Of a stretch of 64,000 nucleotides of DNA, positions 47,557 through 57,258 are shown piece by piece (positions within the stretch are counted from its first letter, which is position 1; each line of letters begins with the position of its first letter). Source of the stretch: Thalassoglobus sp. JC818. Its GTDB lineage: Bacteria; Planctomycetota; Planctomycetia; Planctomycetales; Planctomycetaceae. Position numbers and translations under genes: made by a program. The notes below the pieces were generated by a model, which searched no databases, was not told the origin of the DNA, and saw only the letters and a program-made list of their open reading frames with translations. The DNA lies in NCBI RefSeq assembly GCF_040717535.1, contig NZ_JBFEFI010000004.1:1-64000 (forward strand). Reading direction: 5' to 3'.

Positions 47557-47777
47557 TCGGATGAAAGGCGACGCAATGAGTGTTTAAGGACTTCGCATGA
47601 CGTCCGTTCGTGCTCTCTCAGTTCAAGAAACAGATGCCTTCGAGTAGTCACTCCGAAGCCATTGCATACAATTCAAACTCAGAGGGATGGCCTCTCTTCC
47701 CCGAATCGAAGTCGCGTCGATGACGTCGTTTCGGAGAAGAAGTCAACGATCTTCGTGATTCGGAACTTTGGAGTTGA

Positions 47778-48674
47778 ATGATGCATGTCTTTGTGACTGG
47801 AGCGAGTGGACTTGTCGGTGGCTACCTTTGTCCCATGCTGGAACAGTCTGGTCACAAGGTGACGTGGTTAACTCGTAAACAACCGTCCGATCCTCACGAG
47901 CGGCAATGGGATCCGAAAGCAGAGAGTCTTCCCCGAGAAGTCCTCGAGGGGTGCGACGTACTTGTTCATCTCGCTGGTGAAGGCATCGCCGAAGGACGTT
48001 GGAACGAAGCGAAGAAGAAGCGGATTCGGGAGAGCCGTGTCCACTCCACAAAACTTCTCGCGAAGGCACTCACGGAACAGGAAAAAACTCCGACCGCCTT
48101 CGTCGTCGCGAGTGCGATCGGCTACTACGGCGACCGTGGGGACGAAGTCCTCACCGAAGAGAGTAACGCGGGCTCAGGCTTTCTGGCCGATGTCTGTCAG
48201 GAATGGGAAGCTGCCGCAGACCCAGCGAGAGAGGCTGGCATTCGCACAGCCCACATTCGCACTGGACTTGTTCTCGCCAAAGAAGGCGGAGCACTACCTT
48301 CGATGCTGACTCCCTTCAAATTTGGAGTCGGAGGGGTGATCGGCAGCGGCGATCAGTACTGGAGTTGGATCTCAATTGAAGATATCGCCCGGATCTTTCA
48401 ATTCGCAGTCGAAGACGAATCAGTCTCTGGCCCGGTCAACGGAACCGCTCCTCAACCTGTCACAAATCGTGAGTTCACCAAAACTTTAGGGAAAGTGATC
48501 TCGCGTCCGACCGTCCTGCCGCTCCCCGGGTTCGCTGCCAAGATTGTGCTTGGCGAAATGGCAGAAGCCCTGATTCTAGCGAGTTCGCGAGTCCTTCCGG
48601 AACAAGCTGATAAGCACGAGTTCAAGTTCTCGCATCCGGACCTCGAACAAGCTCTCCAGTCATTGAAACTCTGA
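47778..48674 (+). CDS. TIGR01777-type NAD-dependent epimerase/SDR family protein
   Basis: 298 residues (a second ATG at 47781 has the better spacing to GGAG). Features: Rossmann GASGLVGGYL at the N-terminus, DVLVHLAGEGIAEGRW, VASAIGYYGDRGDE, IRTGLVLAKEGGALPSMLTPFKFGVGG, and WISIEDIARIFQFAVED. These match the YfcH/SDR39U1 epimerase group. The family is poorly characterised; it may be a sugar or lipid reductase/epimerase in the cytoplasm. The convergent MFS gene ends 16 bases downstream. Confidence 0.93.
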   Translation: MMHVFVTGASGLVGGYLCPMLEQSGHKVTWLTRKQPSDPHERQWDPKAESLPREVLEGCDVLVHLAGEGIAEGRWNEAKKKRIRESRVHSTKLLAKALTEQEKTPTAFVVASAIGYYGDRGDEVLTEESNAGSGFLADVCQEWEAAADPAREAGIRTAHIRTGLVLAKEGGALPSMLTPFKFGVGGVIGSGDQYWSWISIEDIARIFQFAVEDESVSGPVNGTAPQPVTNREFTKTLGKVISRPTVLPLPGFAAKIVLGEMAEALILASSRVLPEQADKHEFKFSHPDLEQALQSLKL

Positions 48675-48690
48675 GAATCTAATTGCGAAT

Positions 48691-50136
48691 TCAACTTGCT
48701 TCCGACGAAGTTGGCTCATCAGAAGTCGTGTCGGCCGAGGCGTTCAATCGCTGAACTTCTGTCTTGAGTGAGAAGAAGGAAGCCCCACCTGCGAGCATCA
48801 CAACAGCTCCCAACCAATATGGTCCGGTGGGAAAGTTTTTCTCGATCGTTAATCCGGCAATCGGCCCCAAAATTCTCGCGAGCGATGACAGGCTCTGGCC
48901 AACCCCAAGGACTCCTCCCTGCTGATCATTCGAGACCAGCCGCGAAAGAAGTGACTGTAGCGACGGAGCAATGAAGCTGAACCCGATCACGCAGATCGGA
49001 AGGACTGAATACAGAAAAGCTGTTGAGCCAAGATCGCCTGCCACTCCAATCAGGGCCAGACCGACCGTCATCAATACAGCTCCGATCAATGCCATCTTGT
49101 ATTCGCCCACCTTCGGAACCAGTCGTCTGACGAGAATTCCCTGACTGAGGGTCAGAATCAGTCCAATGTAAGCGAACACATAGAAGTTGTACCGTGGAGA
49201 GACACCAAGTCGTTGGGTCAGCAACGACAGCGAACTCTCGAATTGGGCCAGTGCGAGTGTCGAAAGAAAAATTCCGAGCAGAACAACGGCCACCGATCGC
49301 GTCTTCAGCAGTGTTTGGAACTGCTTCACATCCAACCAGTGACTCGAAGCAGGTTTTGACTCCGGATTGAGGGATTCCGGTAATCGAAACACCGCAAACA
49401 ACAGAGCCAATCCTGACAACACTGCCGCCACGTATCCGGGCGCAGCACTCGGAACGGGATTAATCCGAGTCGGATCATGTTCAATGGCCGACCGCAACAG
49501 CGCTTCGTCATCATTGCCCAACGGGGCGATCTCTCGAACTTCTTGAACGACAGTGTCTACGTTGGGAACTTCTGCGAAGTCATAGCTCTCGACAAACCTC
49601 AGTTGTTCGGACGTCAAATTGACCACAGGATCTGCCGAAACGAAAGCTGCCCCGATGAGCGGTCCGAACGTAAAGCCAATTCCGAAAGCTGCACCAATCA
49701 GAGCCATCCCCTTCGCTCGATCTTTTGGACCAGTGCAGTCCGCGATGTAAGCCTGGGCTGTCGAAATCGTCGCTCCAGCGATTCCAGCTCCGATGCGGGT
49801 GAGGAACAGCCATGTCAGTGCACTCAGTCCCAGCAATGTTCCCTCACGCCCGAGCGAAGTCGCTAGGCCGAACAACGCATAAGAGACCGTCGACCCGACA
49901 AGCCCCACGATGAGCACCGGACGACGACCAATTCGGTCAGAAATCCGTCCCCAGATCGGCGCGAACAGGAATTGCATCGCTGAGAAAGACGCCATCAGCA
50001 TCCCCAGTGGGAACCCTTCGGCATCAAAGTGGCGGCCATATCGTGGCAACAGCGGCATCACGATCCCGAATCCGAGGAGATCGATGAAGACCGTGACAAA
50101 AACGAGAAACAGACCAGCTTTTCGAGGTGCAGACAC
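48691..50136 (-). CDS. Major facilitator superfamily exporter (TetA-like)
   Basis: 481 residues, GTG start without a clear ribosome site. About 12 membrane helices with a central cytoplasmic loop (about 180-240, larger than usual). The N-terminus LFLVFVTVFIDLLGFGIVMPLLPRY and motif A GRISDRIGRRPVLIVG are typical of the drug/H+ antiporter (DHA1, TetA-like) group, along with AGIAGATISTAQAYIADCT. It may export drugs or metabolites; the substrate is unknown. The divergent glycosyltransferase-like gene starts 322 bases away. Confidence 0.9.
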   Translation of the reverse strand: MSAPRKAGLFLVFVTVFIDLLGFGIVMPLLPRYGRHFDAEGFPLGMLMASFSAMQFLFAPIWGRISDRIGRRPVLIVGLVGSTVSYALFGLATSLGREGTLLGLSALTWLFLTRIGAGIAGATISTAQAYIADCTGPKDRAKGMALIGAAFGIGFTFGPLIGAAFVSADPVVNLTSEQLRFVESYDFAEVPNVDTVVQEVREIAPLGNDDEALLRSAIEHDPTRINPVPSAAPGYVAAVLSGLALLFAVFRLPESLNPESKPASSHWLDVKQFQTLLKTRSVAVVLLGIFLSTLALAQFESSLSLLTQRLGVSPRYNFYVFAYIGLILTLSQGILVRRLVPKVGEYKMALIGAVLMTVGLALIGVAGDLGSTAFLYSVLPICVIGFSFIAPSLQSLLSRLVSNDQQGGVLGVGQSLSSLARILGPIAGLTIEKNFPTGPYWLGAVVMLAGGASFFSLKTEVQRLNASADTTSDEPTSSEAS

Positions 50137-50458
50137 GATGGCAAGATTGCTTTTTCAGGGACAGACGGATTTGGGTTTGCGAAACAGTAGAGACATTTCT
50201 GCTCGGTGTCGAATCATCACCAGTTCTCATGAAACCGAAGACTGTTTCCTCTCAGAAGCGAACGGGTTCTCTCCTCATGCCCAAGTCGGCTTGTAGCGGT
50301 CGATGCTCAATCGAATCGTTCCGCATTCATCCGGAAATCGATGCTGCGACAGTGGTTTCAATTCGATCTTGCATTGATGGAACGCACAGAAGTAGACTCA
50401 AAAATCCGCCAGACTGAACCAGGAACGGCTCGAGCTGGCGATCGCCCGGGAGCAGGAC
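50137..50458. other. Intergenic region upstream of the glycosyltransferase cassette
   Basis: 322 bases between divergent genes. No gene, repeat or convincing promoter is seen beyond GGCGATCGCC, a 10-bp palindrome at about 50437-50446 near the cassette start. Confidence 0.35.
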
Positions 50459-51187
50459 ATGGATGTCATTGACCGTAACGTCATTTGTATGAAATGGGGA
50501 CGCAAGTACGACGCGACCTATGTGAACAAGCTTCACAGCATGGTCAGTCGCCACTTGACTCTGCCGCATCGCTTCATCTGTTTCACTGACAACGATGAAG
50601 GGTTTCATCCCGATATCGAAGTCCTCCCGATGCCTGAGCAAGATCTGACCAAGGGCACGAAAACCGGGGCATGGAACAAAGTCTACAACTTCCGCCCAGA
50701 ACTCGGCGACCTGCGTGGGCAGGCTCTTTTCCTCGACCTTGATGTGATCATTCTCCAGAACATCGACTCCTTTTTTGAGATCCCCGGATCGTTCTGCGTG
50801 ATTCGAGAATGGGATAAATCCTCCCAGGGAACCGGAAACACCTCGGTTTATCGGTTCGACATCGGTGCTCACACTCACGTCTACGAAAACCTGATCGAAC
50901 ACAAAGCCGAGATTTGCGGAAAGTACCGCCGCGAACAGGCTTACGTCACGGAGAGTATCGCAGCGAAAAGCGAGATCACCTATTGGCCCGTCAACTGGTG
51001 CCGAAGCTTTAAGAGACATTGCCTGCCTCCCTGGCCGCTGAACTGGATTCAGCCTCCAACGATTCCGGATGATGCCAAAATCCTGATTTTTCACGGGGAC
51101 CCAAAACCCGAGGATGCCATTCACGGAAGCCGCTCCAAACTCCGTCGCATTCAAGCAACTCCGGCGCTCGCCGATCACTGGCGATAG
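50459..51187 (+). CDS. Glycosyltransferase-like protein, copy 1 (DLD motif)
   Basis: 242 residues; GGAG 6 nt before the ATG. The N-terminal NVICMKWGRKYDATYVNKL and later AWNKVYNFRPEL and FLDLDVIILQ resemble a nucleotide-sugar-binding GT-A fold: the DLD at 93-95 is a candidate DxD metal motif, as in GT8-like enzymes. YRFDIGAH and FHGDPKPEDA are shared with the other copy. It lacks a signal peptide and is likely cytoplasmic, acting on a lipid- or protein-linked glycan. By hand-counted ungapped alignment 139 of 242 positions are identical to the copy at 52579. It is the first gene of a GT-ELM1-GT cassette. The exact sugar and acceptor are unknown. Confidence 0.78.
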   Translation: MDVIDRNVICMKWGRKYDATYVNKLHSMVSRHLTLPHRFICFTDNDEGFHPDIEVLPMPEQDLTKGTKTGAWNKVYNFRPELGDLRGQALFLDLDVIILQNIDSFFEIPGSFCVIREWDKSSQGTGNTSVYRFDIGAHTHVYENLIEHKAEICGKYRREQAYVTESIAAKSEITYWPVNWCRSFKRHCLPPWPLNWIQPPTIPDDAKILIFHGDPKPEDAIHGSRSKLRRIQATPALADHWR

Positions 51188-51244
51188 ATTTCGTCCCCAT
51201 CTTGTCACATCCATTCTCTGAAACGTCGCACCAGGATTTTCGCT

Positions 51245-52420
51245 GTGGAATCAGAAGCCGCATCTTCTGAAACGACTGAATTCACGATCCCGTGCGATTC
51301 TCAAGCTCGAATTATTGCGCTGCACAACGGAAAGATCGGAAACGACACCCATGTCCTCGCGATCGCTTCGCTGATTGCTGAAGAGATTCACGGTGAGGTG
51401 GAAGTCGTTGACGTGAAATTTCGAGCTCCGATCCTGGCATGGGGGCTCAGGCGAGCCCTTCGGTTTCAGTTCGTCGAACGGCTGATGCAACATCCTCGAG
51501 TTTGGAACTGGTTCTGGCGAATCGCATTTCGCGGAGCATTTCCTCTCGGACGACCTCCAAAGCTGGTATGTGGAACTCTCGGCCGAGGCGAAATTCCAAA
51601 CGCCGTACTGACCCGCTACTGGAAGTGCCACAGCGTTCACATCGGGCGTCCCTGCCGTGTCGATTCTGGCGAGTTTTCAATGGTGATTACTCCTCAGGGA
51701 GTGAACCCTGAAGCCGGTGAAGTTCCACTTCCGGTGGCACCGACACAAGTCAGCTCGAAATCACTTGATGAAGCTGGCGAACGTTTCCGACAGGAGGTCG
51801 AACTTCCGAACAGAGTCTGGGCGATGCTCGTCGGTGGCGACGGCGGTGGATACCGCTGGTCGGAGCGAGACTGGGAACGCCTCGCCGATGGAATCAACAA
51901 CGTTGCCGCTCAATTCAACATTCAATGGGTTCTGACAACATCTCGAAGAACCGGCTCTCGTGCGGAAGCGATTCTGCAGTCTCGAATCTCACCCAATTCG
52001 ATCGCTCACGCGGTTTGGTATGCTGAGAATCCTCAACGGATCATGAGTGCGTATCTGGGAGCATCAGAGCGAGTCTTCGCAACCGAAGAAAGCATCTCGA
52101 TGTTGTCTGAAGCGATCGTTTCACAACGCCCGGTCTACGCACTGACTCCGGACCGGGCACCTCAACGCACAAAAGCCTATACATTCGCCCAACATCAGTC
52201 CGAGCAGCGCCGACTGATTCGTCTGAGCACCCAAGAATTCGCAGCCGCACATTCCGTGAAGGAAGACGTGACCGAATTCCAAACGCTGCGGGAACAATGG
52301 GAAGAAACGGTGCTGCATCACATACGAATTCGATGCCCAGAGTTGTTCACAGTCGCTGCCGATCAACGATCGGAAAATGAGACACACGACAAGCCCCCGG
52401 GTATCTCATCTGCTGCATGA
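51245..52420 (+). CDS. ELM1/DUF1022-family protein
   Basis: 391 residues from a GTG at 51245 (AGGA 8 nt upstream). Features: ARIIALHNGKIGNDTHVLAIA, a two-domain layout, VGGDGGGYRWSERDWERLADGI, VLTTSRRTGSRAEAILQSR, YLGASERVFATEESISMLSEAI and RPVYALTPDRA. This matches the mitochondrial fission ELM1-like (DUF1022) family, which has a GT-B-like fold and in bacteria is often found beside glycan genes. A glycosyltransferase role is an inference. The family also has eukaryotic members with unrelated naming. Gaps to its neighbours are 57 and 158 bases, so the cassette may be one transcript. Confidence 0.82.
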   Translation: MESEAASSETTEFTIPCDSQARIIALHNGKIGNDTHVLAIASLIAEEIHGEVEVVDVKFRAPILAWGLRRALRFQFVERLMQHPRVWNWFWRIAFRGAFPLGRPPKLVCGTLGRGEIPNAVLTRYWKCHSVHIGRPCRVDSGEFSMVITPQGVNPEAGEVPLPVAPTQVSSKSLDEAGERFRQEVELPNRVWAMLVGGDGGGYRWSERDWERLADGINNVAAQFNIQWVLTTSRRTGSRAEAILQSRISPNSIAHAVWYAENPQRIMSAYLGASERVFATEESISMLSEAIVSQRPVYALTPDRAPQRTKAYTFAQHQSEQRRLIRLSTQEFAAAHSVKEDVTEFQTLREQWEETVLHHIRIRCPELFTVAADQRSENETHDKPPGISSAA

Positions 52421-52578
52421 GAGAATCCTGACATCGGCGAGCAACAGAACAAACAACGAACACAATGAGAATTGGTTTTCGCAGGCCGGCTTGAGCAATC
52501 AACGCGAAAACATGTCAATCAACACGCAAGACTGAATACACAAGCTAGAGCAACTTGCTCTCAAGAAGGAACCGTCCA

Positions 52579-53307
52579 GTGAGCGAGACGAATCGAAATG
52601 TGATCTGCATGAACTGGGGCACTCTCTACGGTGCCAGCTATGTGAATCGCTTGTATCGCATGGTGCAGCGGCATCTCACACTCCCCCACAACTTCTACTG
52701 TTTCACCAACAACGATCTCGATCTCGATCCCGGAATCAAACGACTTCCCCTCCCCGCCGATGACCTGACCGAAGGTACAACCACCGGAGCGTGGAACAAA
52801 GTCTATAACTTCCGCCCCGAGCTCGACGGAATCACCGGCCAGTGTTTATTCCTCGACCTCGACATTCTGATCATCGACAACATCAACTGCTTCTTCGAAT
52901 TCGGGGAAGGGTTCTGTGTGATCAAAGAATGGACCGACCCCAATCAACTGATCGGCAACACATCCGTCTACCGCTTCGAAGCGGGGGGACATGCTGAGGT
53001 CTACGAATACTTCATTGAGAATCGTCAGCAGATTCAAAGTGAATTCCGCCGCGAACAGGCTTACGTCACCGGCAAGCTCAGAGAAATTGGCCCCGTGACA
53101 TTTTGGCCGCAAGAGTGGTGCGTCAGCTACAAACACGACTGCATTGCGCCATGGCCATGGAACTGGTTCCAAGCTCCGAAAATCCCCAGCGAGGCGAAGA
53201 TCATCGCATTCCACGGAAGACCAAAACCGGAAGAAGCGATCAATGGAACCTGGGTGAAACTTCGTCGCGTCAAAGCTCAACCCGCGCTGAAGAAACACTG
53301 GATCTAG
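52579..53307 (+). CDS. Glycosyltransferase-like protein, copy 2 (DLD motif)
   Basis: 242 residues from a GTG at 52579 (AAGGA 8 nt upstream); the frame is open eight codons higher. Same layout as the copy at 50459: NVICMNWGTLYGASYVNRL, AWNKVYNFRPEL, FLDLDILIID with DLD at 93-95, GNTSVYRFEAGGH, FHGRPKPEEA. 57 percent identical by hand count, so an old duplication that kept the same length. It probably adds a sugar using a nucleotide-sugar donor. Whether the two copies differ in donor or acceptor cannot be seen. Confidence 0.78.
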   Translation: MSETNRNVICMNWGTLYGASYVNRLYRMVQRHLTLPHNFYCFTNNDLDLDPGIKRLPLPADDLTEGTTTGAWNKVYNFRPELDGITGQCLFLDLDILIIDNINCFFEFGEGFCVIKEWTDPNQLIGNTSVYRFEAGGHAEVYEYFIENRQQIQSEFRREQAYVTGKLREIGPVTFWPQEWCVSYKHDCIAPWPWNWFQAPKIPSEAKIIAFHGRPKPEEAINGTWVKLRRVKAQPALKKHWI

Positions 53308-53373
53308 CGGAGAGTGCTCGAACGGGTTTGAATCAGCGAGCGACGCATCAAACCTCCGCGAGACTCTTAATCG

Positions 53374-53892
53374 TCATTCGGAACGATCCGCCATCCCGTT
53401 CTGTTCGGCCCACCATTGAAACAGTTCTCGAAATGGTGGGGTCAAGAGGTCTGGCGTCTGCTGAAGTCGCTCCATCAGTTTGCCTGGAGCTTCGAACCAC
53501 AGATCGGCGATTTCATTCGGATCGGGAATCGGAGGATCATCCGTCACCAGTTCATAGAGCACAGTGTGTTCGTAAGCGGTCTCCGGTCCTGCCGGGAGTT
53601 TGACGAGAAACTCAAGCTGGCCGGAAAGTTGCAGTTCCTCTTTGAGTTCCCGCACAGCAGCTGTCAGATAGTCCTCACCTGAGTCGACATGCCCTGAAGC
53701 GGACGATGTCAAACAGTGCGGATACTGATCTTTGAGAGCGGTCCGCTGCTGAATGAGCAACTCACGCTTTGTGTTCCAAATCCAGATGTGAACAGCACGG
53801 TGCAGAAGATTCTCCGCGTGGACGACCGAACGGGGAGCTTGCCCGATGACGTTGTCATCCGAATCGCAGACATCAAAGACTTCTTCCACCAT
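53374..53892 (-). CDS. Nudix hydrolase (YfcD/IDI-like)
   Basis: 172 residues. The Nudix box is GHVDSGEDYLTAAVRELKEEL (G-x5-E-x7-REL-x-EEL), preceded by LIQQRTALKDQYP, a form seen in the IPP-isomerase-like / YfcD branch. The catalytic Cys and Glu of true isopentenyl-diphosphate isomerase are not evident in the expected form, so a diphosphate hydrolase is more likely. Substrate unknown. Cytoplasmic. It is convergent with the glycosyltransferase copy 2. Confidence 0.9.
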   Translation of the reverse strand: MVEEVFDVCDSDDNVIGQAPRSVVHAENLLHRAVHIWIWNTKRELLIQQRTALKDQYPHCLTSSASGHVDSGEDYLTAAVRELKEELQLSGQLEFLVKLPAGPETAYEHTVLYELVTDDPPIPDPNEIADLWFEAPGKLMERLQQTPDLLTPPFRELFQWWAEQNGMADRSE

Positions 53893-53963
53893 TGCATCGA
53901 CTTTTCTTTGACCACGACATGACCGGGCTGCTGCGACTCGTAGCGAGCATCTGATGAGATGAT

Positions 53964-56726
53964 CTATTCCAATCGCCGGACTTTCAAATCGTCGACGTCG
54001 GCAATCCCGGATCCGCGCAACTCTAGACGAATTCTGAACTCGCGGTCTTCGTCGATCTTCCGCATGAATTCGACCTGCTGCCAGTCTTCGCTCGCTTTGC
54101 GAAGGTGTGTGGCACCATGCAATCCGACAGTTGTGTCGTAGATGACGAGTTCGTTTCCGATGTCCTGCTGTGTTGGAGCGTATCGAACACGAGCGGAGAC
54201 GACGACCAAATCCCCCGCTGCGACCGGGATTCCCGGACCGGTCAACGCAAAGAAGTTCCCGCCCTGGTTGGCAGACTGCATCCGCAGAAATGTCCTCTGA
54301 GAAGCAGCATCGTAATTGAGTTCGACCAGTTGCAGGCCGTTTCCGGAAGAGTCTTCGAGCCAGTCCTGCTGCACATCGGCCTGATTGTCAAAGTCACCCG
54401 ATGAGAGAAGATTCTGCGTTGTGGAGGTTCGATCTTCCAGTTCTCGCATCGTCAGCCAGTGTTGTGGCAAAGTCTGGAACCCGGTTGCATCGAGACTTGC
54501 GGTCGCAACGGGAAGTTCCTGAACGGCGGACTCCCAATAGCGTCGCTGCAAAACCCGTAAGTTTCTAAGCGTACGACGAGCGGCGGCATATGCATCCGCA
54601 TCATGTCCCGCAGCCAATGCCTTACGAGCGTTCTCGAGATTCTGATAGGCATACTTCAGGACAAGCTCAGCATCGGAAACTGCAGGAGCGAGTTCGACAA
54701 GCTCAGCATGAACGTTCGAGACTCGTTCGAATTTCTGGGCAGCCATCGCAACAGTCGATTGTGCGGCATCTGTGCGATAAGTCCGGCACGCACGACGAAT
54801 TTCCTCGATCGCAGACGGTTTGCTCGTCACCACAATGGCAGTTTGCTGATCGAATTCCTTCAAGTGAATTTCGGTACCGCCAGGAACGCGAGAAAGCTCA
54901 AGGTTGGATTGTGTGATCCCCGTCGGTGTGACTTCCCAAGCTTGCATCACGTCCGCCCTCAGCAGCATCCGGATTCCCTTCACTGCCTGAGCACCGGGAA
55001 CAAACTGTTCGTCTTTTTCGTACCAGACAGGGAGAATCAAGAAGCCGTCATCGCATCGAAACACGGAAGCCCGAATCTCTGAATTCGCCCCCAACGGCTG
55101 TCCGCCAGCGGCATCAATTGGTTGATCCCAGCGTGTTTTCAGCGGGCTGAGTAAGCTCGCCGTCTGTTGGGGGAACGAGTCATTGGTGCGAACGATCAAG
55201 TCATCCACAACCCTGCCTGTTGCCAGCCACGACTCGAGAATTCGACAATGCAGCGCGAACAATCGAATCGCATGAATTCGCTCATCAAGCCCAACGGTTT
55301 GTTGATCAAGGGGAATCTGTTTCCAGAATCCGATCCCTTTGTAACCTGCTGCGAGGGCTGCGTATCCCTGATGAAGAATCTGCTCTGGCTCGACGATTGG
55401 CGAGGCACCCGGCTCACGATTCTTTCCAGAATACGTCGAAAGTGCTTCGGTCTGGACGAAGGTGAACATCGGCTTTCCGGGAAGCGCTGCGTTTCGGCTT
55501 CGCTTCAGAATTTCGACATGATCAGCCACCGGCAGATCGCTGTGAATTGCGAAGCGGCTGCTGCCGAGAAAATCGACCTGACGATGGAAGGACCTCTCCT
55601 GTCCAACGACATCCGCGAGGATTGGCCGACGGAATTTGCGATCGGCGCCTCGGACCTGATTTGACCAGCCTTGCAGATATCGAACATCGTCTTCCGGAAT
55701 CGCGAACCCGAACATCCACGCCCAGATCGGCTCCGTCCAGGATTCGAATGTTGGAATCCCCTGTCGATGAAGAATCGCATCTTCGGTCGTTGGCTGAGGA
55801 GGTTGAGCAATCGCGCCGATCCCGATTTGATCCAGTGCTTCCAAAATGGCGCGATCGGCGTAGTCTTCGATCCACAGCATGTTCACGCCGGTCGACTCGA
55901 CTTCTTTCAAACTCTCTCCATGATAGAGCGTGAAGACCGGGAAGAACGGACGGTCATCTTTCATGACTCTGTCATCCGTCACCGTCAGACGAGGCTGATA
56001 AATGTCCGCCGCTTCGGGTGTCTCGATCAGATTCTCAGGAGTCACGATCGGTCCGTGACGCAGCGTATCGATCTGTAGAACCGAGCCTGCAGCTGGCACA
56101 TCGAAGACGAGGGCGATCTGATCGACATAGGCTTCTCGCGTATCGATCGTCCCACCCGACAGCAATCCCGCGAGTTGTCCACGGGCTCGGATGATTCGAT
56201 TTCTGACTTCTTCATCAGAGGTGGAACAGACAAGTTGCTGCCATTGCCCGGATTTCGAATAGACAGTTCCGGGAAAATCGATCGACAGAATTTCTTTCGT
56301 CCGCGGATCGATTTGATTCGGAAACCGAATCCGGAGCATGAACCGTACGTTCTGGCAGTCGGTCCTCACCCAGACAGACGTTTTGAGTTCGTCAAAGACG
56401 TACGACGGAACGACGCGCATTTCGAGTCGTTGGTCGAGGAGAATTCGGTTGCTTTCAAAGATCCACTGTTCACATCCGGCCCCAGAATGCGGTCCGAGGT
56501 CTGTGTGACGAGAGTCTGTCACGACGGACCGCAGCACTTCCGACACCGCTGCCCATCTCAATTCCCCGTCTTCAAAGTCAACCAGTGAAAGCCGCGACGG
56601 GCTCTTTTCTTCCGCCTCCTCAATGACGACTGGCTCCGGCTGTTGACTAGAAGCAACATTCGCGCACAAGACGAACAGACAGATGCCAATTACAGGATTT
56701 CCCTGAGGGAACCGACGAAAAACCAA
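53964..56726 (-). CDS. Large secreted protein of unknown function, glycoside-hydrolase-like middle
   Basis: 920 residues if it starts at a TTG at 56726, which puts the signal peptide (NPVIGICLFVLCANVASS) at the N-terminus; the frame is open to 56954 but the extra residues look non-coding and overlap a divergent gene. After the signal peptide: a beta domain with IRFPNQIDPRTKEILSIDFPGTV, then a region (about 250-560) like a TIM barrel (FPVFTLYHGESLKEVESTGVN, YAALAAGYKGIGFWKQIPLDQ), a long helical segment, and a C-terminal beta domain (VSARVRYAPTQQDIGNELVIYD) resembling a carbohydrate-binding module. It may act on polysaccharide, but no catalytic pair could be assigned. Lineage-specific to planctomycetes as far as I recognise. 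Confidence 0.75.
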   Translation of the reverse strand: MVFRRFPQGNPVIGICLFVLCANVASSQQPEPVVIEEAEEKSPSRLSLVDFEDGELRWAAVSEVLRSVVTDSRHTDLGPHSGAGCEQWIFESNRILLDQRLEMRVVPSYVFDELKTSVWVRTDCQNVRFMLRIRFPNQIDPRTKEILSIDFPGTVYSKSGQWQQLVCSTSDEEVRNRIIRARGQLAGLLSGGTIDTREAYVDQIALVFDVPAAGSVLQIDTLRHGPIVTPENLIETPEAADIYQPRLTVTDDRVMKDDRPFFPVFTLYHGESLKEVESTGVNMLWIEDYADRAILEALDQIGIGAIAQPPQPTTEDAILHRQGIPTFESWTEPIWAWMFGFAIPEDDVRYLQGWSNQVRGADRKFRRPILADVVGQERSFHRQVDFLGSSRFAIHSDLPVADHVEILKRSRNAALPGKPMFTFVQTEALSTYSGKNREPGASPIVEPEQILHQGYAALAAGYKGIGFWKQIPLDQQTVGLDERIHAIRLFALHCRILESWLATGRVVDDLIVRTNDSFPQQTASLLSPLKTRWDQPIDAAGGQPLGANSEIRASVFRCDDGFLILPVWYEKDEQFVPGAQAVKGIRMLLRADVMQAWEVTPTGITQSNLELSRVPGGTEIHLKEFDQQTAIVVTSKPSAIEEIRRACRTYRTDAAQSTVAMAAQKFERVSNVHAELVELAPAVSDAELVLKYAYQNLENARKALAAGHDADAYAAARRTLRNLRVLQRRYWESAVQELPVATASLDATGFQTLPQHWLTMRELEDRTSTTQNLLSSGDFDNQADVQQDWLEDSSGNGLQLVELNYDAASQRTFLRMQSANQGGNFFALTGPGIPVAAGDLVVVSARVRYAPTQQDIGNELVIYDTTVGLHGATHLRKASEDWQQVEFMRKIDEDREFRIRLELRGSGIADVDDLKVRRLE

Positions 56727-56943
56727 GGAAATCAGTGCCTGGAGCGTGGATGTTGATTCAAAATTGCAGAACCAGCGAGAGGGACACTTGTGTTTGATCG
56801 TTTCAGTTTGGCAACATAAACGACTCTGGTGTCTGTTGCCGAAACCAAACAACGTCAGGAAGTGCTTTTGAACCGAATCACGGCAACAGCTTCGGAGGCT
56901 CGCGGCGAATCCGCAAATTCTCAACGACTTTCGAGTTGGTGTC

Positions 56944-57258
56944 ATGATGCACAATCCAAACCGCTTTCCTGAATCATCCGCAGACGCACTCCCTCGTGAA
57001 TTGCTGGACCTCGGAAAAAAAATCGCTGCACTCCCGGAGGAGCACTTCCGCGAAATCGAAGGGGCTTACTCGCAGGTTGTAGATTCTGTTCGAAGACGGC
57101 GGAGAATCCTGAAACTGGTTCAAGAGGCACTTTCACAGCTGCGTCTGGATGTGAAGTACCTGATGTTCGATCTCGAAGTGACTCGCTCGGAGCGAGACGA
57201 ATTGCAGGCTGAAATTGATGGTCAAGGTGCCGACGATTTTGAGTCGGGCTGGTCATAG
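56944..57258 (+). CDS. Small coiled-coil protein of unknown function
   Basis: 104 residues; two adjacent ATGs, so the start is uncertain by one codon. Mostly helical: LPRELLDLGKKIAALPEEHF, a basic patch RRRRR, then ALSQLRLDVKYLMFDLEVTRSERDELQAEID. No signal peptide, no membrane helix. It overlaps the convergent DUF1573 gene by 37 bases at the 3' ends. It could be a small DNA- or protein-binding factor because of the basic patch, but nothing specific is recognised. Confidence 0.65.
   Translation: MMHNPNRFPESSADALPRELLDLGKKIAALPEEHFREIEGAYSQVVDSVRRRRRILKLVQEALSQLRLDVKYLMFDLEVTRSERDELQAEIDGQGADDFESGWS

Noticed and set aside
56727-56954. Extended N-terminus of the large secreted protein
   Set aside because: It overlaps the divergent small gene, buries the signal peptide, and reads as non-coding sequence rich in Cys, Arg and Trp.
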